Translations under genes and position numbers: made by a program
Notes under the pieces: model-generated
Told to the model about the DNA's origin: nothing
The model's database searches: none
The model's input: only the letters and a program-made list of their open reading frames with translations
NCBI RefSeq assembly: GCF_001724715.1
Contig: NZ_MEFG01000004.1
Span: forward strand, 43,116-107,115
Source of the DNA: Sphingomonas sp. SCN 67-18
GTDB lineage: Bacteria; Pseudomonadota; Alphaproteobacteria; Sphingomonadales; Sphingomonadaceae
Reading direction: 5' to 3'
DNA length: 64,000 nucleotides
Part shown: piece after piece, positions 34,487 to 44,971 of the stretch
How the letters are laid out: every line of letters begins with the position of its first letter
How positions within the stretch are numbered: position 1 is the stretch's first letter

Positions 34487-36846
34487 GGCCAGCCTATTTC
34501 CCGGCGGCGGCGGCCATGCTGCTGATCGCCGCCCCCGCAAGCGCCGCGCCCAGCGTTGCCATAGACCTGCCCGCCGGGACGCTGGGGCACGCGCTGGCGG
34601 TTCTGGGCAGCCAGGCGGGCGTCAGCGTCAGCGTGACGGACGCCGCCCTGTGGCGGCGGCAAGTGCCCGCGATCAAGGGCCGGATGACTGCCCGCGCGGC
34701 GATGGCACGGCTGCTGCGCGGCACGGATGCGGTCGCCGTCCCGCTCGACGCCGCGAGCTGGCGCATCGTCCGCCGCGCGCAACGGCAAAGGCCGCAGCCC
34801 CTCTCTCCCCGCCCGGCCGCGCCACCGCAGGCGGAGAGCGAGGAGGACGCCATCATCGTCACCGCCAGCAAGCGGGATATGCGGCTGGACGACTATCCGG
34901 GGCCGGTGAACCTGCTGGGCGGCGCCGAGCTTGCCTTTGGCGGCGAGCGCGGGACGGACGCCATCCTGTCGCGCGTCGCCACCATATCCTCAACCCATCT
35001 CGGCGCCGGGCGCAACAAGCTGTTCATCCGGGGCATCGCGGATTCCAGCTTCACCGGCCCCACGCAGGCGACGGTCGGCCAGTATCTGGGCGACATCCGG
35101 CTCAGCTACAATGCGCCGGACCCTGACCTGAAGCTCTACGACATCGCCTCGGTCGAGGTGCTGGAAGGCCCGCAGGGCACGCTGTACGGCGCGGGATCGC
35201 TGGGCGGCATCATCCGCATCGTCCGCAACGCGCCCCATTTCGACGGGGTCGAGGCGGCGATCTCCACCGGCCTGTCCATCACCCAACATGGCGATCCCGG
35301 CGGCGATCTGGGCGGCATGGTCAACCTGCCGCTGGTGGGGGAACGGGCGGCGCTGCGGCTGGTGGGTTATGCGGTCAGCGACGGCGGCTATATCGACGAT
35401 CCGGCGCACGGCCGGCGCGATATCAACCGCACCCGCGTGGTGGGCGGACGGGCGACGCTCCGCATCGACATCGGCGACGGCTGGATGGCCGATCTGGGCG
35501 GCGTCATCCAGGATACGGACGGATCGGACAGCCAATATGCGGACCGCGACGGCCCGCCGCTGACGCGGTCCAGCGCCGTGCGGCAGGGGTTCGACGCGCA
35601 ATATCGGCTGGGCGAGTTCATCCTGTCGAAAGATTGGGGCGACCTGCGCCTCGCCACGTCCACCGGCATCGTCGGGCAGACGCTGGCCGAACGCTATGAC
35701 GCCACCCGCCCCCATGGGCCGAGCCGCCTGTTCAGGCAGCGCAACGACACGGCGCTTATCTCCAACGAGACCCGGCTGTGGCGGCCGATGCGCGACGGTT
35801 TCGGCTGGGTCGTCGGCACCAGCCTGCTCCACAACCGCACCCGGCTAAGCCGCGCGCTCGGGCCGGAGAACCTGCCGACGCCGGTGACCGGCGTGACCAA
35901 CCGCATCACCGAGGCCACGCTTTATGGCGAGGCCAGCATCGCGCTGCTGCCCGGACTGACCGCGCTGGTCGGCGGACGGCTGACCCATGCCCGGCTTTCC
36001 GGCGGCGGCGAGAACATCCAGCGGCTGACCCCGGCGATAGAGCAGCTGCGCGCGCAGATCGTCGCGAAGCGCAAGGAAAGTTCGGTCGTGCCTTCGGTCG
36101 GCCTCAGCGCCGCGGTGATGCCGGGCCTGGTGCTGTTCACCCGTTATCAGCAAGGCTTCCGCCCCGGCGGGCTGGCCATCGAGAATGATTTTGTCCGCCG
36201 GTTCCGCAACGACCGCGTCGCCACCGTCGATGTCGGCCTGCGTTATGGCGTGCCCGGCCGCGATGCCGTCGACTTCTCGGCCACGCTGTCGCAGACGCGC
36301 TGGCACGACATCCAGGCCGATTTCATCGACGCGTTCGGCCTGCCGACGACGGCGAATATCGGCGACGGACGCATCCATTCCATCGCGGCGACCGGCGGCT
36401 GGCGCGCCCTTGCCGGGCTGCGCCTCGATTTCGGCGTCGCCTTCAACGACAGCCGCGTCACCAGCCCCGACCCGATGTTCGCACTGGCGGAGGGCCGCGC
36501 CGGCCGCATCCCCAATGTCGCCCGTTTCGCGGGGCGCGTGGGCATGGATTATCGCACCTCGCTGACCGACAGCGTGGACCTGCATGTCGGCGGCTGGGCG
36601 CGTTATGTCGGCCGCTCGCGCCTGGGCATGGGGCCGGTGCTGGGCGAATCCCAGGGCGATTATCTCGATACCGCGCTCACGGCGCGGATCGGCAGGGGCG
36701 ACATGGGTTTCACCATCGGCCTGACCAACCTGACCGACAGCGTAGGCAACCGCTTCGCGCTCGGCACGCCCTTTGCCGCCAACCGCAGCCAGATCACCCC
36801 GCTGCGCCCGCGCACGCTGCGCATCGGTTTCGACGCGGCCTTCTGA
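34483..36846 (+). CDS. TonB-dependent receptor with STN domain, transducer type
   Basis: 787 residues. Signal peptide (PAAAAMLLIAAPASAAP); STN domain at about 20-95 (LPAGTLGHALAVLGSQAGVS, IKGRMTARAAMARLLRG); TonB-box-like DAIIVTASKR at about 124-133; plug with GAGRNKLFIRGIADSSFTGP and VEVLEGPQGTLYGAGSLGGI; barrel ending in RTLRIGFDAAF. The plug features (PQGTLYGAG...) place it with the siderophore/vitamin/sugar receptor group distinct from the two duplicates at 3111 and 15714. Ligand unknown. It shares an operon with the sigma factor and FecR genes it presumably controls. Confidence 0.93.
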   Translation: MRPAYFPAAAAMLLIAAPASAAPSVAIDLPAGTLGHALAVLGSQAGVSVSVTDAALWRRQVPAIKGRMTARAAMARLLRGTDAVAVPLDAASWRIVRRAQRQRPQPLSPRPAAPPQAESEEDAIIVTASKRDMRLDDYPGPVNLLGGAELAFGGERGTDAILSRVATISSTHLGAGRNKLFIRGIADSSFTGPTQATVGQYLGDIRLSYNAPDPDLKLYDIASVEVLEGPQGTLYGAGSLGGIIRIVRNAPHFDGVEAAISTGLSITQHGDPGGDLGGMVNLPLVGERAALRLVGYAVSDGGYIDDPAHGRRDINRTRVVGGRATLRIDIGDGWMADLGGVIQDTDGSDSQYADRDGPPLTRSSAVRQGFDAQYRLGEFILSKDWGDLRLATSTGIVGQTLAERYDATRPHGPSRLFRQRNDTALISNETRLWRPMRDGFGWVVGTSLLHNRTRLSRALGPENLPTPVTGVTNRITEATLYGEASIALLPGLTALVGGRLTHARLSGGGENIQRLTPAIEQLRAQIVAKRKESSVVPSVGLSAAVMPGLVLFTRYQQGFRPGGLAIENDFVRRFRNDRVATVDVGLRYGVPGRDAVDFSATLSQTRWHDIQADFIDAFGLPTTANIGDGRIHSIAATGGWRALAGLRLDFGVAFNDSRVTSPDPMFALAEGRAGRIPNVARFAGRVGMDYRTSLTDSVDLHVGGWARYVGRSRLGMGPVLGESQGDYLDTALTARIGRGDMGFTIGLTNLTDSVGNRFALGTPFAANRSQITPLRPRTLRIGFDAAF

Positions 36847-36965
36847 GCCGGGCGCGCGCGCCCTCAAAATAATTCCAAGGCTGCGGCGCAACGGCACCGT
36901 CCTGATCCCGACCGGCACCATTCGATGGAGGATGGCGCCGTTTTTGAAATGAGGGATCGACCGCG

Positions 36966-39900
36966 ATGCGTAACCTGCTTGCCACCACCTGCCTCTCTTC
37001 GCTGGCCTGGGTCGCCATGACCGCCCCGGCGCATGGCGAAACCGCGATCAGCACGGCCCGCACCACGGCCGTCAACACGGCGACGGCGAATGCGGGGGCG
37101 GCCGACGACGTCAAGATCACCAGCGCCGGCTCCATCACGCTGACGAGCGGCGTCGCGGTGACCATCGACAGCGCCAACAAGGTCGTCAACGAAGGCACGG
37201 TGAAGGTGACCAACGCCGACGACGCGGTCGGCATCCTCGCCAGCGCCGCATCCGGCAGCATCACCAACACCGGCACGATCACCATCGACGAAACCTATAC
37301 GCCGACCGACGCCGACAGCGACGGCGACCTGGACGGCCCATTCGCGGCGGGCGCCCCTTTTCCGGCGCGATCGTCAACAGCGGCACGATCACCATCGAAG
37401 GCAATGATTCCGCCGGCATCGCGCTGGGCGGGCCGCTGACCGGCTCGCTCTCCACGGACGGCACCATCACCGTCACCGGCGACCGCTCCGTCGGCGTGCG
37501 CGCGGGCGCGGTCACCGGCCCGGTGCGCATCGCCGGGACCATCACCGCGCGCGGTCAGGGCGCCATGGGCGCCTCGCTGGAAGGCGACATCACCGGCGCG
37601 CTGGTGGTCCAGGGCGCGATCAGCGCCAGCGGCTACCGCTCCACCACCCTGCCCACCGACACGTCGAAACTGGATGCGGACGATCTGCTGCAGGGCGGCC
37701 CGGCCCTCTCCATCTCCGCCAACGTCACCGGCGGCGTCATCCTGGCCGTCCCGCCCAAGGACAACAGCACGACCGACAATGACGAGGACAAGGACGGCAT
37801 CGAGGATTCCAAGGAAGGATCGGCCGCCATCACCAGCTATGGCGCGGCCCCGGCGGTGCAGATCGGATCGGCCACCCGCTCGGTGACGCTTGGCCCGGTG
37901 GCCGGAACCGGCACGGGGCACGGACTGGTGATCGACGGGACGGTGACCGGCCTCGGCGTCTATTCGGGGGTCGACGGCAACGGGCTGGTGATCGGCGGCC
38001 TTGGCGGCGACGTGTCGATTGCCGGCGGCGTGACGGTCAACGGGCTGGTCCAGGCTTCCTCCAACGGCGCGAACGCAACCGCCCTCAGGGTCGGCAGCGA
38101 TGCGACCGTCCCTGAAATCCGCATCGGCGGCACCATCGCGGCTGCCGGCGGCGGCGTCACCGGCACGCGGTCGACCGGCATATTGGTCGATACCGGCGCC
38201 ACCGTCGGCACGGTGCGCAACAACGGGCAGATCACCGTCACCACGTCCGGCACCAGCGGCGGCGCGACCGCGATCCTCGATCTTTCCGGCGGGCTGACGC
38301 TGGTGGAAAATAGCGGCGCCATCTCCGTATCCGGCGCCGACACCACATCCGACCGCAATATCGCGATCGACCTGCGCGCCAATAATGGCGGCGCGACCGT
38401 GCGGCAGACCGCCGTTACGGCGGGCGTGACCGCGCCGTCCATTTCCGGCGACATCCTGTTCGGCGCTGGCAACGACCTGCTCGACATCGCGGACGGGAAA
38501 GTCACCGGGACAAGCCGTTTCGGCAATGGCGACAACCGCCTGACGCTGTCCGGTGACGGCGTCTATTCCGGCACGTCGGTGTTCGGCGCGGGGAATGACA
38601 TCATGACCCTGGCCGGCACGTCCGCATTCTCCGGCACGGCCGAATTCGGCGGCGGCGCGGACGCGCTGACCCTGAACGGCACGTCCGCCTTTTCCGGCAC
38701 GGCGGATTTCGGCGGGGGAGCGGACATGCTGACCCTGAACGGCACGTCGCGCTTCTCCGGCACTCTCGCCAACAGCAGCGGGCTGGCCGTAAACGTCGCG
38801 GGCGGCACGCTTGACCTGTCCGGCAGCGGCGCGGTGCAGATCGGCTCCCTCTCGGTCGGCAGCCAGGGGGTGCTGGCCGTCACGGTCGACACCGAAAGCG
38901 GCACCAACACGCTGTTCAACGTCGCCGGAAACGCCAGCTTCGCCAGCGGATCGAAAGTGGCGGTGCGGCTGACCAGCATCTCCGAATCCGAAGGCCAGTT
39001 CGTCATCGTCCGGGCGGGATCGGTGACGGGCGCTGAAAATCTGACGACCAGCGCGGACCTGCTGCCCTTCCTCTACAAGAGCAGCATCGTCACCTCCGCG
39101 CCCAACGAACTGTCCATCGACATCGAGCGCAAGACCGCGACCGAGCTGGGCCTGAACGGGTCGCAGGGCCGCGCCTACAACGCCATATACGCCGCGCTGG
39201 ACAAGGACGAGAAGGTGGCCGACGTGTTCCTGTCCATCGCGGACGGCGACACCTTCCGCCGCTCGCTGCGGCAGATGCTGCCTGACCATGCCGGCGGCAC
39301 CTTCGAGGCAGTGACGGCGGGGTCGCGCGCCACCGCCGCCATGCTGGCAGACCCCAATGCGCCGTTCAGCGACCAGGGTCGCTGGGGCTTCTGGATCCAG
39401 CAGGTCGGCTGGGGCACGTCCAGGAGCATGGGCGACACCGCCGGCTACGATATCACCGGCTGGGGCGCCAGCGGCGGGGCCGAAGCCAAGACCGGGGCGG
39501 GCAATTTCGGCCTGTCGATCGCCTATCTGAACGGCCGCGACGCGGACGGCGGCACCGACAATGAAGTGAACGCCAGCCAATATGAGATTGCGGGATATTG
39601 GCGGGGCAGCTGGGGCGGCCTCCACGTGCACGCCCGCGCCTCCGCCGCCCATATCGGCTTTACCGGCAAGCGCCATTTCGTCGGCACGATCGGCACGGAA
39701 GCGGTGGAGCGGACGGCCAGCGGCAAGTGGAACGGGCGGCTGATGTCGGCATCGGGCGGCCTGTCCTACGAGCTGCGCGCCGGAATGCTCAGCTTCCGCC
39801 CGATCGCGGCCGTGGACTATTACCGGCTGCGCGAGAAGGGCTATAGCGAGACGGGCGGCGGCAATGCGTTCAACCTGACCGTCGACAGCCGCAGCAGCGA

Positions 39901-40216
39901 CGAACTGGCCGTCACCGGATCGCTGGCCGCGGGCCTCGATTTCGGCGGTTACGACCGCGAGGCCGGCTGGTTCCGCGTCGAGGTGGAAGGCGGCCGCCGC
40001 CAGCTGGTCGGCGGATCGCTGGGCAACACCACCGCGCGCTTCGCGGACGGCGACACGTTCGAGCTGATCCCGGATGCCCGCACCAACGGCTGGGTGGCGA
40101 AATTGCGCGGCGTCGGCGGCAACAGCAATTTCCAGCTGGGCGGCGAAGTGGGGGCCGAGGAGCAGCAGGGCCGCGCCGCGATCGCGCTGCGCGCCAGCCT
40201 GAAGATCGGCCTCTGA
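36966..40216 (+). CDS. Autotransporter with beta-helix passenger; requires a -1 frame change near 37356
   Basis: Secreted adhesin-like protein of about 1080 residues if frames are joined. Frame one (36966 onward) gives a signal peptide (LLATTCLSSLAWVAMTAPAHG) and passenger rungs (KITSAGSITLTSGVAVTIDS, SGSITNTGTITIDETYTP), then runs to a stop at 37439. The continuing homologous sequence (SGAIVNSGTITIEG...) is in the -1 frame and is open to 40216. The join lies at CCCCTTTT (37354-37361). The passenger is Gly/Thr/Asp rich with 21-residue repeats; the C-terminal barrel (about 39380-40216) contains GRWGFWIQQVGWGT and ends in IALRASLKIGL. See finding on the frame change. If it is a true mutation the gene is broken. 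Confidence 0.8.
38519..38770 (+). repeat. Four tandem 63-bp repeats in autotransporter passenger
   Basis: Units begin at 38519, 38582, 38645 and 38708, each encoding 21 residues of the form FG-(A/G/N)G-x-D-x-(L/M)-T-L-x-G-x-x-x-(F/Y)-S-G-T-x-x. The last three are nearly identical (e.g. TLNGTSAFSGTA). Each is one likely beta-helix turn. Confidence 0.9.
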
Positions 40217-40220
40217 CCGG

Positions 40221-43200
40221 TCAGTGGAAATCGCGGGATTTGGGCAGGACGCGCACGTTGCGCGGATGGCCGGATGAGGCGGGGCTGGCCGCGGGCGCGC
40301 AGGGCGCGTCGGCCAGCCCGTCCAGCAGGCCGGTCATGTCCTCAACGCGGCTCGCCATCAGGTGGACGACGTCTTCCGGGCTGCGCTGCACCTGCCCTTC
40401 CACCAGCATCAGCCGCGCCGCCATCACCGGTCGGCGATAAAGCTCGAACAGCCGTGCCCACAGCAGGATATTGGCGATGCCGCTTTCATCCTCGATGGTC
40501 ACGAAGATGGCGTTGCCCTTGCCGGGGCGCTGGCGGACGAGGACGATGCCGGCGGTGCGCACCCGTGCGCCGTCTTTCGCCGCCGCCGTCTCCGCGCAGC
40601 TGAATATCCCCTGCCCGCGCAGGAGCGGCCGGAGGAATGCCATCGGATGCGCCTTCAGCGAGAGGCGCGTCGTCTGGTAATCGGCGATGACATGTTCGGC
40701 GAGCGGCATCACCGGCAGGGATTGGCCTTCCTCCGCGCCCAATTCGCTGGCGCAGGCGGCGGCGAACAGGGGCAGCTCCGCCCCCGGCGTGCGCCGCGCC
40801 TCCCACAGCGCGGCGCGCCGGTCCTGCCCCATGGAGCGAAGCGCATCGGCATCGGCCAGCAGCCGCAGCGCGCGCTGCGGCAATCCGGCGCGACGGGCCA
40901 GCGCCTCGATGCTCCCGAACGGTCCCGCCGCGCGCGCCGCGACCAGATCATCCGCCCAATGCGCCCGAAACCCCTCGACCTGGCGAAAGCCGATCCGCAG
41001 CGCCAGCCGGCCGGCAGCGTCGCGTTCCAGGCTGTTGTCCCAATGGCTGGCGTTCGCGTCGGCCGGGCGCACCGCCACGCCATGCACGCGCGCATCGCGG
41101 ACGATCTGCGCTGGCGCGTAAAAGCCCATCGGCTGCGCATTGAGCAGCGCGCAGGCGAAGACCGCCGGCTGGTGGCATTTGATCCATGACGAGACATAGG
41201 CCAGCTGGGCGAAGGACAAGGCGTGGCTTTCCGGGAAACCATAGCTGCCGAAACCCTCGATCTGGCGGAAACAACGTTCGGCGAACTCCTGTTGGTAGCC
41301 GCGGCCGGTCATGCCGCTGATCATTTTCTGGCGGAACTGGTGGATGGTGCCGAGATTGCGGAAAGTCGCCATGGCCTGGCGCAGCTGGTTCGCCTCCGAC
41401 GGGGTGAAGCCGGCGGCGACGATCGCCAGCTTCATCGCCTGTTCCTGGAACAGCGGCACGCCGCACGTCTTTCCCAGCAGATCCTCCAGCTCGCCGGGAT
41501 CATGGGGGGCGCCGGGCGAGGGATAGTCGATCTTCTCCTTGCCGCTGCGCCGCCGCAAATAGGGGTGGACCATGTCCCCCTCGATCGGGCCCGGCCGGAC
41601 GATCGCGATCTGGATGGTCAGGTCGTACAGCGAACGCGGCTTCAGCCGGGGCAGCATGTTGATCTGCGCCCGGCTTTCCACCTGGAACACGCCGATGCTG
41701 TCGCCCTTGCACAGCATATTATAGACGGCTTCATCCTCGTGCGGGACGGTGTCGAGCGTGAAATCGCCCTCACCCTCGGCGCGCATCAGGTCGAAAGCCT
41801 TGCGGATGCAGGTCAACATGCCCAGCGCCAGCACGTCGACCTTCATCAGGCCCAGCGCGTCGATATCGTCCTTGTCCCATTCCACGAAGGTGCGGTCCGG
41901 CATCGCCGCATTGTGGATCGGCACCAGCTCGTCCAGCCGCCCCTCGGTCAGCACGAACCCGCCGACATGCTGGGACAGATGCCGGGGAAAGCGCATGATC
42001 TGCGCCACCATGTCCTTCAGCCGCGCAATGGCGGGGTCATGCGGGTCGAACCCCGCCTCGGCATAGCGCCGCTCCTCCATCCCGGCGGAGAAGCTGCCCC
42101 ACACCGTGCCCGCCAGCCTTGCGGTCACATCTTCCGAAAAACCCAGCGCCTTGCCCACTTCCCGCACCGCGCTGCGCGGGCGGTAATGGATCACGGTGGC
42201 GGCGATGGCGGCGCGGTGGCGGCCATAGCGCCGGTAGATATACTGCATCACCTCCTCGCGCCGCTCATGCTCGAAATCCACGTCGATATCGGGCGGCTCG
42301 CCCCGTTCTTCGGAAACGAAGCGGGAAAAGAGCAGGTCATGCTCCATCGGATCGACCGAGGTGATGCCCAGCAAATAGCAGACCGCCGAATTGGCGGCGG
42401 ACCCCCGCCCCTGGCACAGGATCGGCGGATCCTGCGTGCGGGCGAAGACCACCAGATCATGCACGGTCAAAAAATAGCAGGCGTAATTCTTGATGCGGAT
42501 CAGGCCGAATTCCTCATCCAGCATCCGGCGCAGCCGATCGGGAACGGCATCCGGATAGCGGGCCCGCGCAGCGGCCATGGTCAGATGTTCCAGCCAGTCC
42601 TGCGGCGTCCAGCCATCCGGCACCGGCTCATGCGGATATTCATAGCGCAGCTGGTCGAGATCGAACGAGATCCGCGCGAGCAGCGCCAGGCCTTGCGCCA
42701 CCGCGTCCGGGCAGTCGCCGAACAGCCGGGCCATTTCCGCCGGGGCCTTCAGATGCCGCTCGGCATTGGCTTCCAGCCGCCGGCCCGCCGCCATGATATC
42801 GGTCTTTTCCCGGATGCAGCCGAGGATGTCGTGCAGCGGGCGCTGCTCCGGCGTGGCATAAAGCGCGTCATTGGTGGCGATCAGCGGAACCCCGGCCGCC
42901 TCCGCCAGCCGCGCCAGCCCGGCGAGACGGCGGCGGTCGGCACCCCGGCGCGGCATCGTCGCGCCCAGCCACACCGCGCCCGGCCGCGCCTCGGCAAGCC
43001 GGTGCAGCGCGCCGCCGCCTCCGGCTGGCTCGGCCATGACGATCAGCAGCAGATCGTCGGCATGGTCGATCAGGTCGCCAAGCCGCAGCAGGCAATCGCC
43101 CTTGGCGGCGCGGCGGTTGCCCAGCGTCAGCAGCCGGGTCAGCCGCCCCCATCCGGCGCGGGTGGCGGGATAGGCGACGACATCCGGCGTTCCATCGTCG

Positions 43201-43445
43201 AACACCAGCCGCGCGCCCACCGCCAGCCGGAAATCGAGCGGCGGCAGGCCCGCCTCCGCCGCCTCGGCGCGCAGATGGCGCAGCGCGACATGGGCGCGCA
43301 CCACCCCCGCCACCGTATTGCGATCGGCAATGCCGATGCCCGCCTGGCCGAGCGCGACCGCCCGCACCACCATGTCGGCCGGCGACGATGCGCCGCGCAG
43401 GAAGGAATAGTTGGTGGCGGCGGCCAGTTCCGCAAAGCCGCTCAT
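40221..43445 (-). CDS. dnaE2: Error-prone DNA polymerase III alpha subunit homologue DnaE2/ImuC
   Basis: 1074-residue C-family polymerase that carries out SOS mutagenesis and translesion synthesis together with ImuA and ImuB. PHP domain at the N terminus (FAELAAATNYSFLRGASSPA), the polymerase core with QGRGSAANSAVCYLLGIT, PPDIDVDFEHERREEVMQYI (catalytic aspartates), and LGMLTCIRKAFDLM; an OB-fold region near the C terminus (VLVRQRPGKGNAIFVTIEDE). It overlaps imuB by 4 bp (ATGA), making the third gene of imuA-imuB-dnaE2. No beta-clamp motif was traced with confidence. Confidence 0.96.
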   Translation of the reverse strand: MSGFAELAAATNYSFLRGASSPADMVVRAVALGQAGIGIADRNTVAGVVRAHVALRHLRAEAAEAGLPPLDFRLAVGARLVFDDGTPDVVAYPATRAGWGRLTRLLTLGNRRAAKGDCLLRLGDLIDHADDLLLIVMAEPAGGGGALHRLAEARPGAVWLGATMPRRGADRRRLAGLARLAEAAGVPLIATNDALYATPEQRPLHDILGCIREKTDIMAAGRRLEANAERHLKAPAEMARLFGDCPDAVAQGLALLARISFDLDQLRYEYPHEPVPDGWTPQDWLEHLTMAAARARYPDAVPDRLRRMLDEEFGLIRIKNYACYFLTVHDLVVFARTQDPPILCQGRGSAANSAVCYLLGITSVDPMEHDLLFSRFVSEERGEPPDIDVDFEHERREEVMQYIYRRYGRHRAAIAATVIHYRPRSAVREVGKALGFSEDVTARLAGTVWGSFSAGMEERRYAEAGFDPHDPAIARLKDMVAQIMRFPRHLSQHVGGFVLTEGRLDELVPIHNAAMPDRTFVEWDKDDIDALGLMKVDVLALGMLTCIRKAFDLMRAEGEGDFTLDTVPHEDEAVYNMLCKGDSIGVFQVESRAQINMLPRLKPRSLYDLTIQIAIVRPGPIEGDMVHPYLRRRSGKEKIDYPSPGAPHDPGELEDLLGKTCGVPLFQEQAMKLAIVAAGFTPSEANQLRQAMATFRNLGTIHQFRQKMISGMTGRGYQQEFAERCFRQIEGFGSYGFPESHALSFAQLAYVSSWIKCHQPAVFACALLNAQPMGFYAPAQIVRDARVHGVAVRPADANASHWDNSLERDAAGRLALRIGFRQVEGFRAHWADDLVAARAAGPFGSIEALARRAGLPQRALRLLADADALRSMGQDRRAALWEARRTPGAELPLFAAACASELGAEEGQSLPVMPLAEHVIADYQTTRLSLKAHPMAFLRPLLRGQGIFSCAETAAAKDGARVRTAGIVLVRQRPGKGNAIFVTIEDESGIANILLWARLFELYRRPVMAARLMLVEGQVQRSPEDVVHLMASRVEDMTGLLDGLADAPCAPAASPASSGHPRNVRVLPKSRDFH

Positions 43446-44971
43446 GCGAACAGCCCGTGAATATACCAGCCGGGGTGCACCGCCTCGCTGCCGTAGAGGC
43501 CGTGGCGGAAAATCCAGAAGCGCCGCCCCCGCCGGTCCTCCACCCTATAATAATCGCGGGTCAGCGCCTGCGGCCTGCCCTGCCACCATTCGGCGGCGAT
43601 GCGTTCCGGCCCTTCGAAGCGGGTGACGTCGTGCAGCGCCCGCCGCCAGCGGAAGCGGTGCGGCGGGCCGTCCGGCACCTGTGCCATCACCTCGATCGGC
43701 TGGGGCGGATCGAACAGATGGATGGGCCTGAGCGGCGGATCGCCCGGGGCGGGGGCATCCCAGCCGCCGGGCTTCCCCGCCTCCACCGCCGGCAGGGCCA
43801 GCACGCCCTGTTCCGGTATATGGCTGTCCTGCGGCGCGAAGCGGCGGACCCGCCCCCGCCCCAGCCGCACGCTCAGCCGGTCGACCAGCGCGGCCAGCGC
43901 ATCATCCGTCACCCCGCCGCCTTCCAGCTGAAGCTGGGCCGGGGCCAGCGCCTCCGCCACGGGCACCGCCAGCCGGACGAGATCGAATCCGAAACCGGGG
44001 TCCAGCGGATCGGCCAGCGCCGCCACCCGTTCCGCAAACAGGCGCATCACCACGGCGGCATCGCGCACCGGCCGCCCGGTTTCCACCGCCAGATCGCAGA
44101 GCCGCCCGTCGCTGCGGAACAGCCGTGCGGCAAAGCGCCTTCCCCCCTTGCGCGCCGCCTCCAGCGCCAGTGCCGCCTCGTCCACCAGATCACCGATCAC
44201 CTGCAGGACATGGTCGGTCCGCGCGATCGGCTCCGCAAGGCGGCGTTCCAGCAGCAGCGCGGGCGGCGGGCGGCGCGGCGCGATCCGGCTGTCCGCCCGG
44301 CCCAGCAGCCGCGCGAGCATGGCGCTGCTCTCCGCGCCGAAGCGGGCGGCGAGCGGCGCGGTGGGCCGCGACGCAAGATCGCCGATCGTCTTCAGCCCGG
44401 CGCGGCGCAGCGCCAGTTCCGCCTCGCCGTCCAGCCGCAGCGCCGCGACCGGCAGGCGGCGGAGCGCCTGCGCCTCATTGGCGGCGGGCAGGGTCTGGAA
44501 CCGCGCCAGCGCCTGCGCCCCTTCCGGCGTGGCGGCAAAAGCGTGACGCAGATGGCCGATGCGGGGCGCGAAACGCCGCTCCAGATCGTCGGCCAGCCCG
44601 GCCTCGCCGCCAAACAGATGCGCGCATCCGCTGACGTCAAGGGTCAGCCCGTCGGGCGGGTCGAGCGCGACCATCGGCGTATAGCGGTCGCAGCCGTCGG
44701 CGATCCGTTCCAGCCACAGCCGGTCCGCCCGCGCGTCATGATCCACCGCCGCCAGTTCCGGCAGCCGCGCCCGCGCATCGGCCAACGCCATGCCGGGGGC
44801 GATGCCCAGCGCCAGCGCCCGCGGGTCCACCGCCGCCACCCGCATCGCCCCGCGCCGCGCCTCGATGAAGGCGAACGGCCCGTCAGGCGCGCCGCCGCCA
44901 GCGGCCCTCAGCCTGTCCGCCGGCAGGAAAGGCAGGAACAGCGCCAGATAGCGCCGCCCAGCCGCCGTCAT
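43442..44971 (-). CDS. imuB: ImuB, Y-family polymerase-like mutasome protein
   Basis: About 509 residues beginning at ATG 44971 (MTAAGRRYLALFLPFLPADR), the usual ImuB N terminus; upstream codons of the open frame overlap imuA and look non-coding. Y-family fold regions follow: MRVAAVDPRALALGIAPGMA, LWLERIADGCDRYTPMVALD, LTLDVSGCAHLFGGEAGLAD. Known ImuB proteins lack polymerase catalytic acids and act as a hub that joins DnaE2 and the sliding clamp; this protein should do the same. The first part overlaps imuA by 89 bp, and the end overlaps dnaE2 by 4 bp. Confidence 0.93.
   Translation of the reverse strand: MTAAGRRYLALFLPFLPADRLRAAGGGAPDGPFAFIEARRGAMRVAAVDPRALALGIAPGMALADARARLPELAAVDHDARADRLWLERIADGCDRYTPMVALDPPDGLTLDVSGCAHLFGGEAGLADDLERRFAPRIGHLRHAFAATPEGAQALARFQTLPAANEAQALRRLPVAALRLDGEAELALRRAGLKTIGDLASRPTAPLAARFGAESSAMLARLLGRADSRIAPRRPPPALLLERRLAEPIARTDHVLQVIGDLVDEAALALEAARKGGRRFAARLFRSDGRLCDLAVETGRPVRDAAVVMRLFAERVAALADPLDPGFGFDLVRLAVPVAEALAPAQLQLEGGGVTDDALAALVDRLSVRLGRGRVRRFAPQDSHIPEQGVLALPAVEAGKPGGWDAPAPGDPPLRPIHLFDPPQPIEVMAQVPDGPPHRFRWRRALHDVTRFEGPERIAAEWWQGRPQALTRDYYRVEDRRGRRFWIFRHGLYGSEAVHPGWYIHGLFA

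Noticed and set aside
38519..38770. CRISPR-like repeat array
   Set aside because: The 63-bp units have no variable spacers and translate in frame to a beta-helix repeat.
37295..39676. 793-residue antisense frame across the autotransporter
   Set aside because: Gly/Ala/Asp-rich mirror of a repetitive passenger; there is no ribosome site or domain.
41223..43460. 745-residue open frame opposite dnaE2
   Set aside because: Long antisense frame in GC-rich DNA; the dnaE2 polymerase motifs on the other strand are unambiguous.
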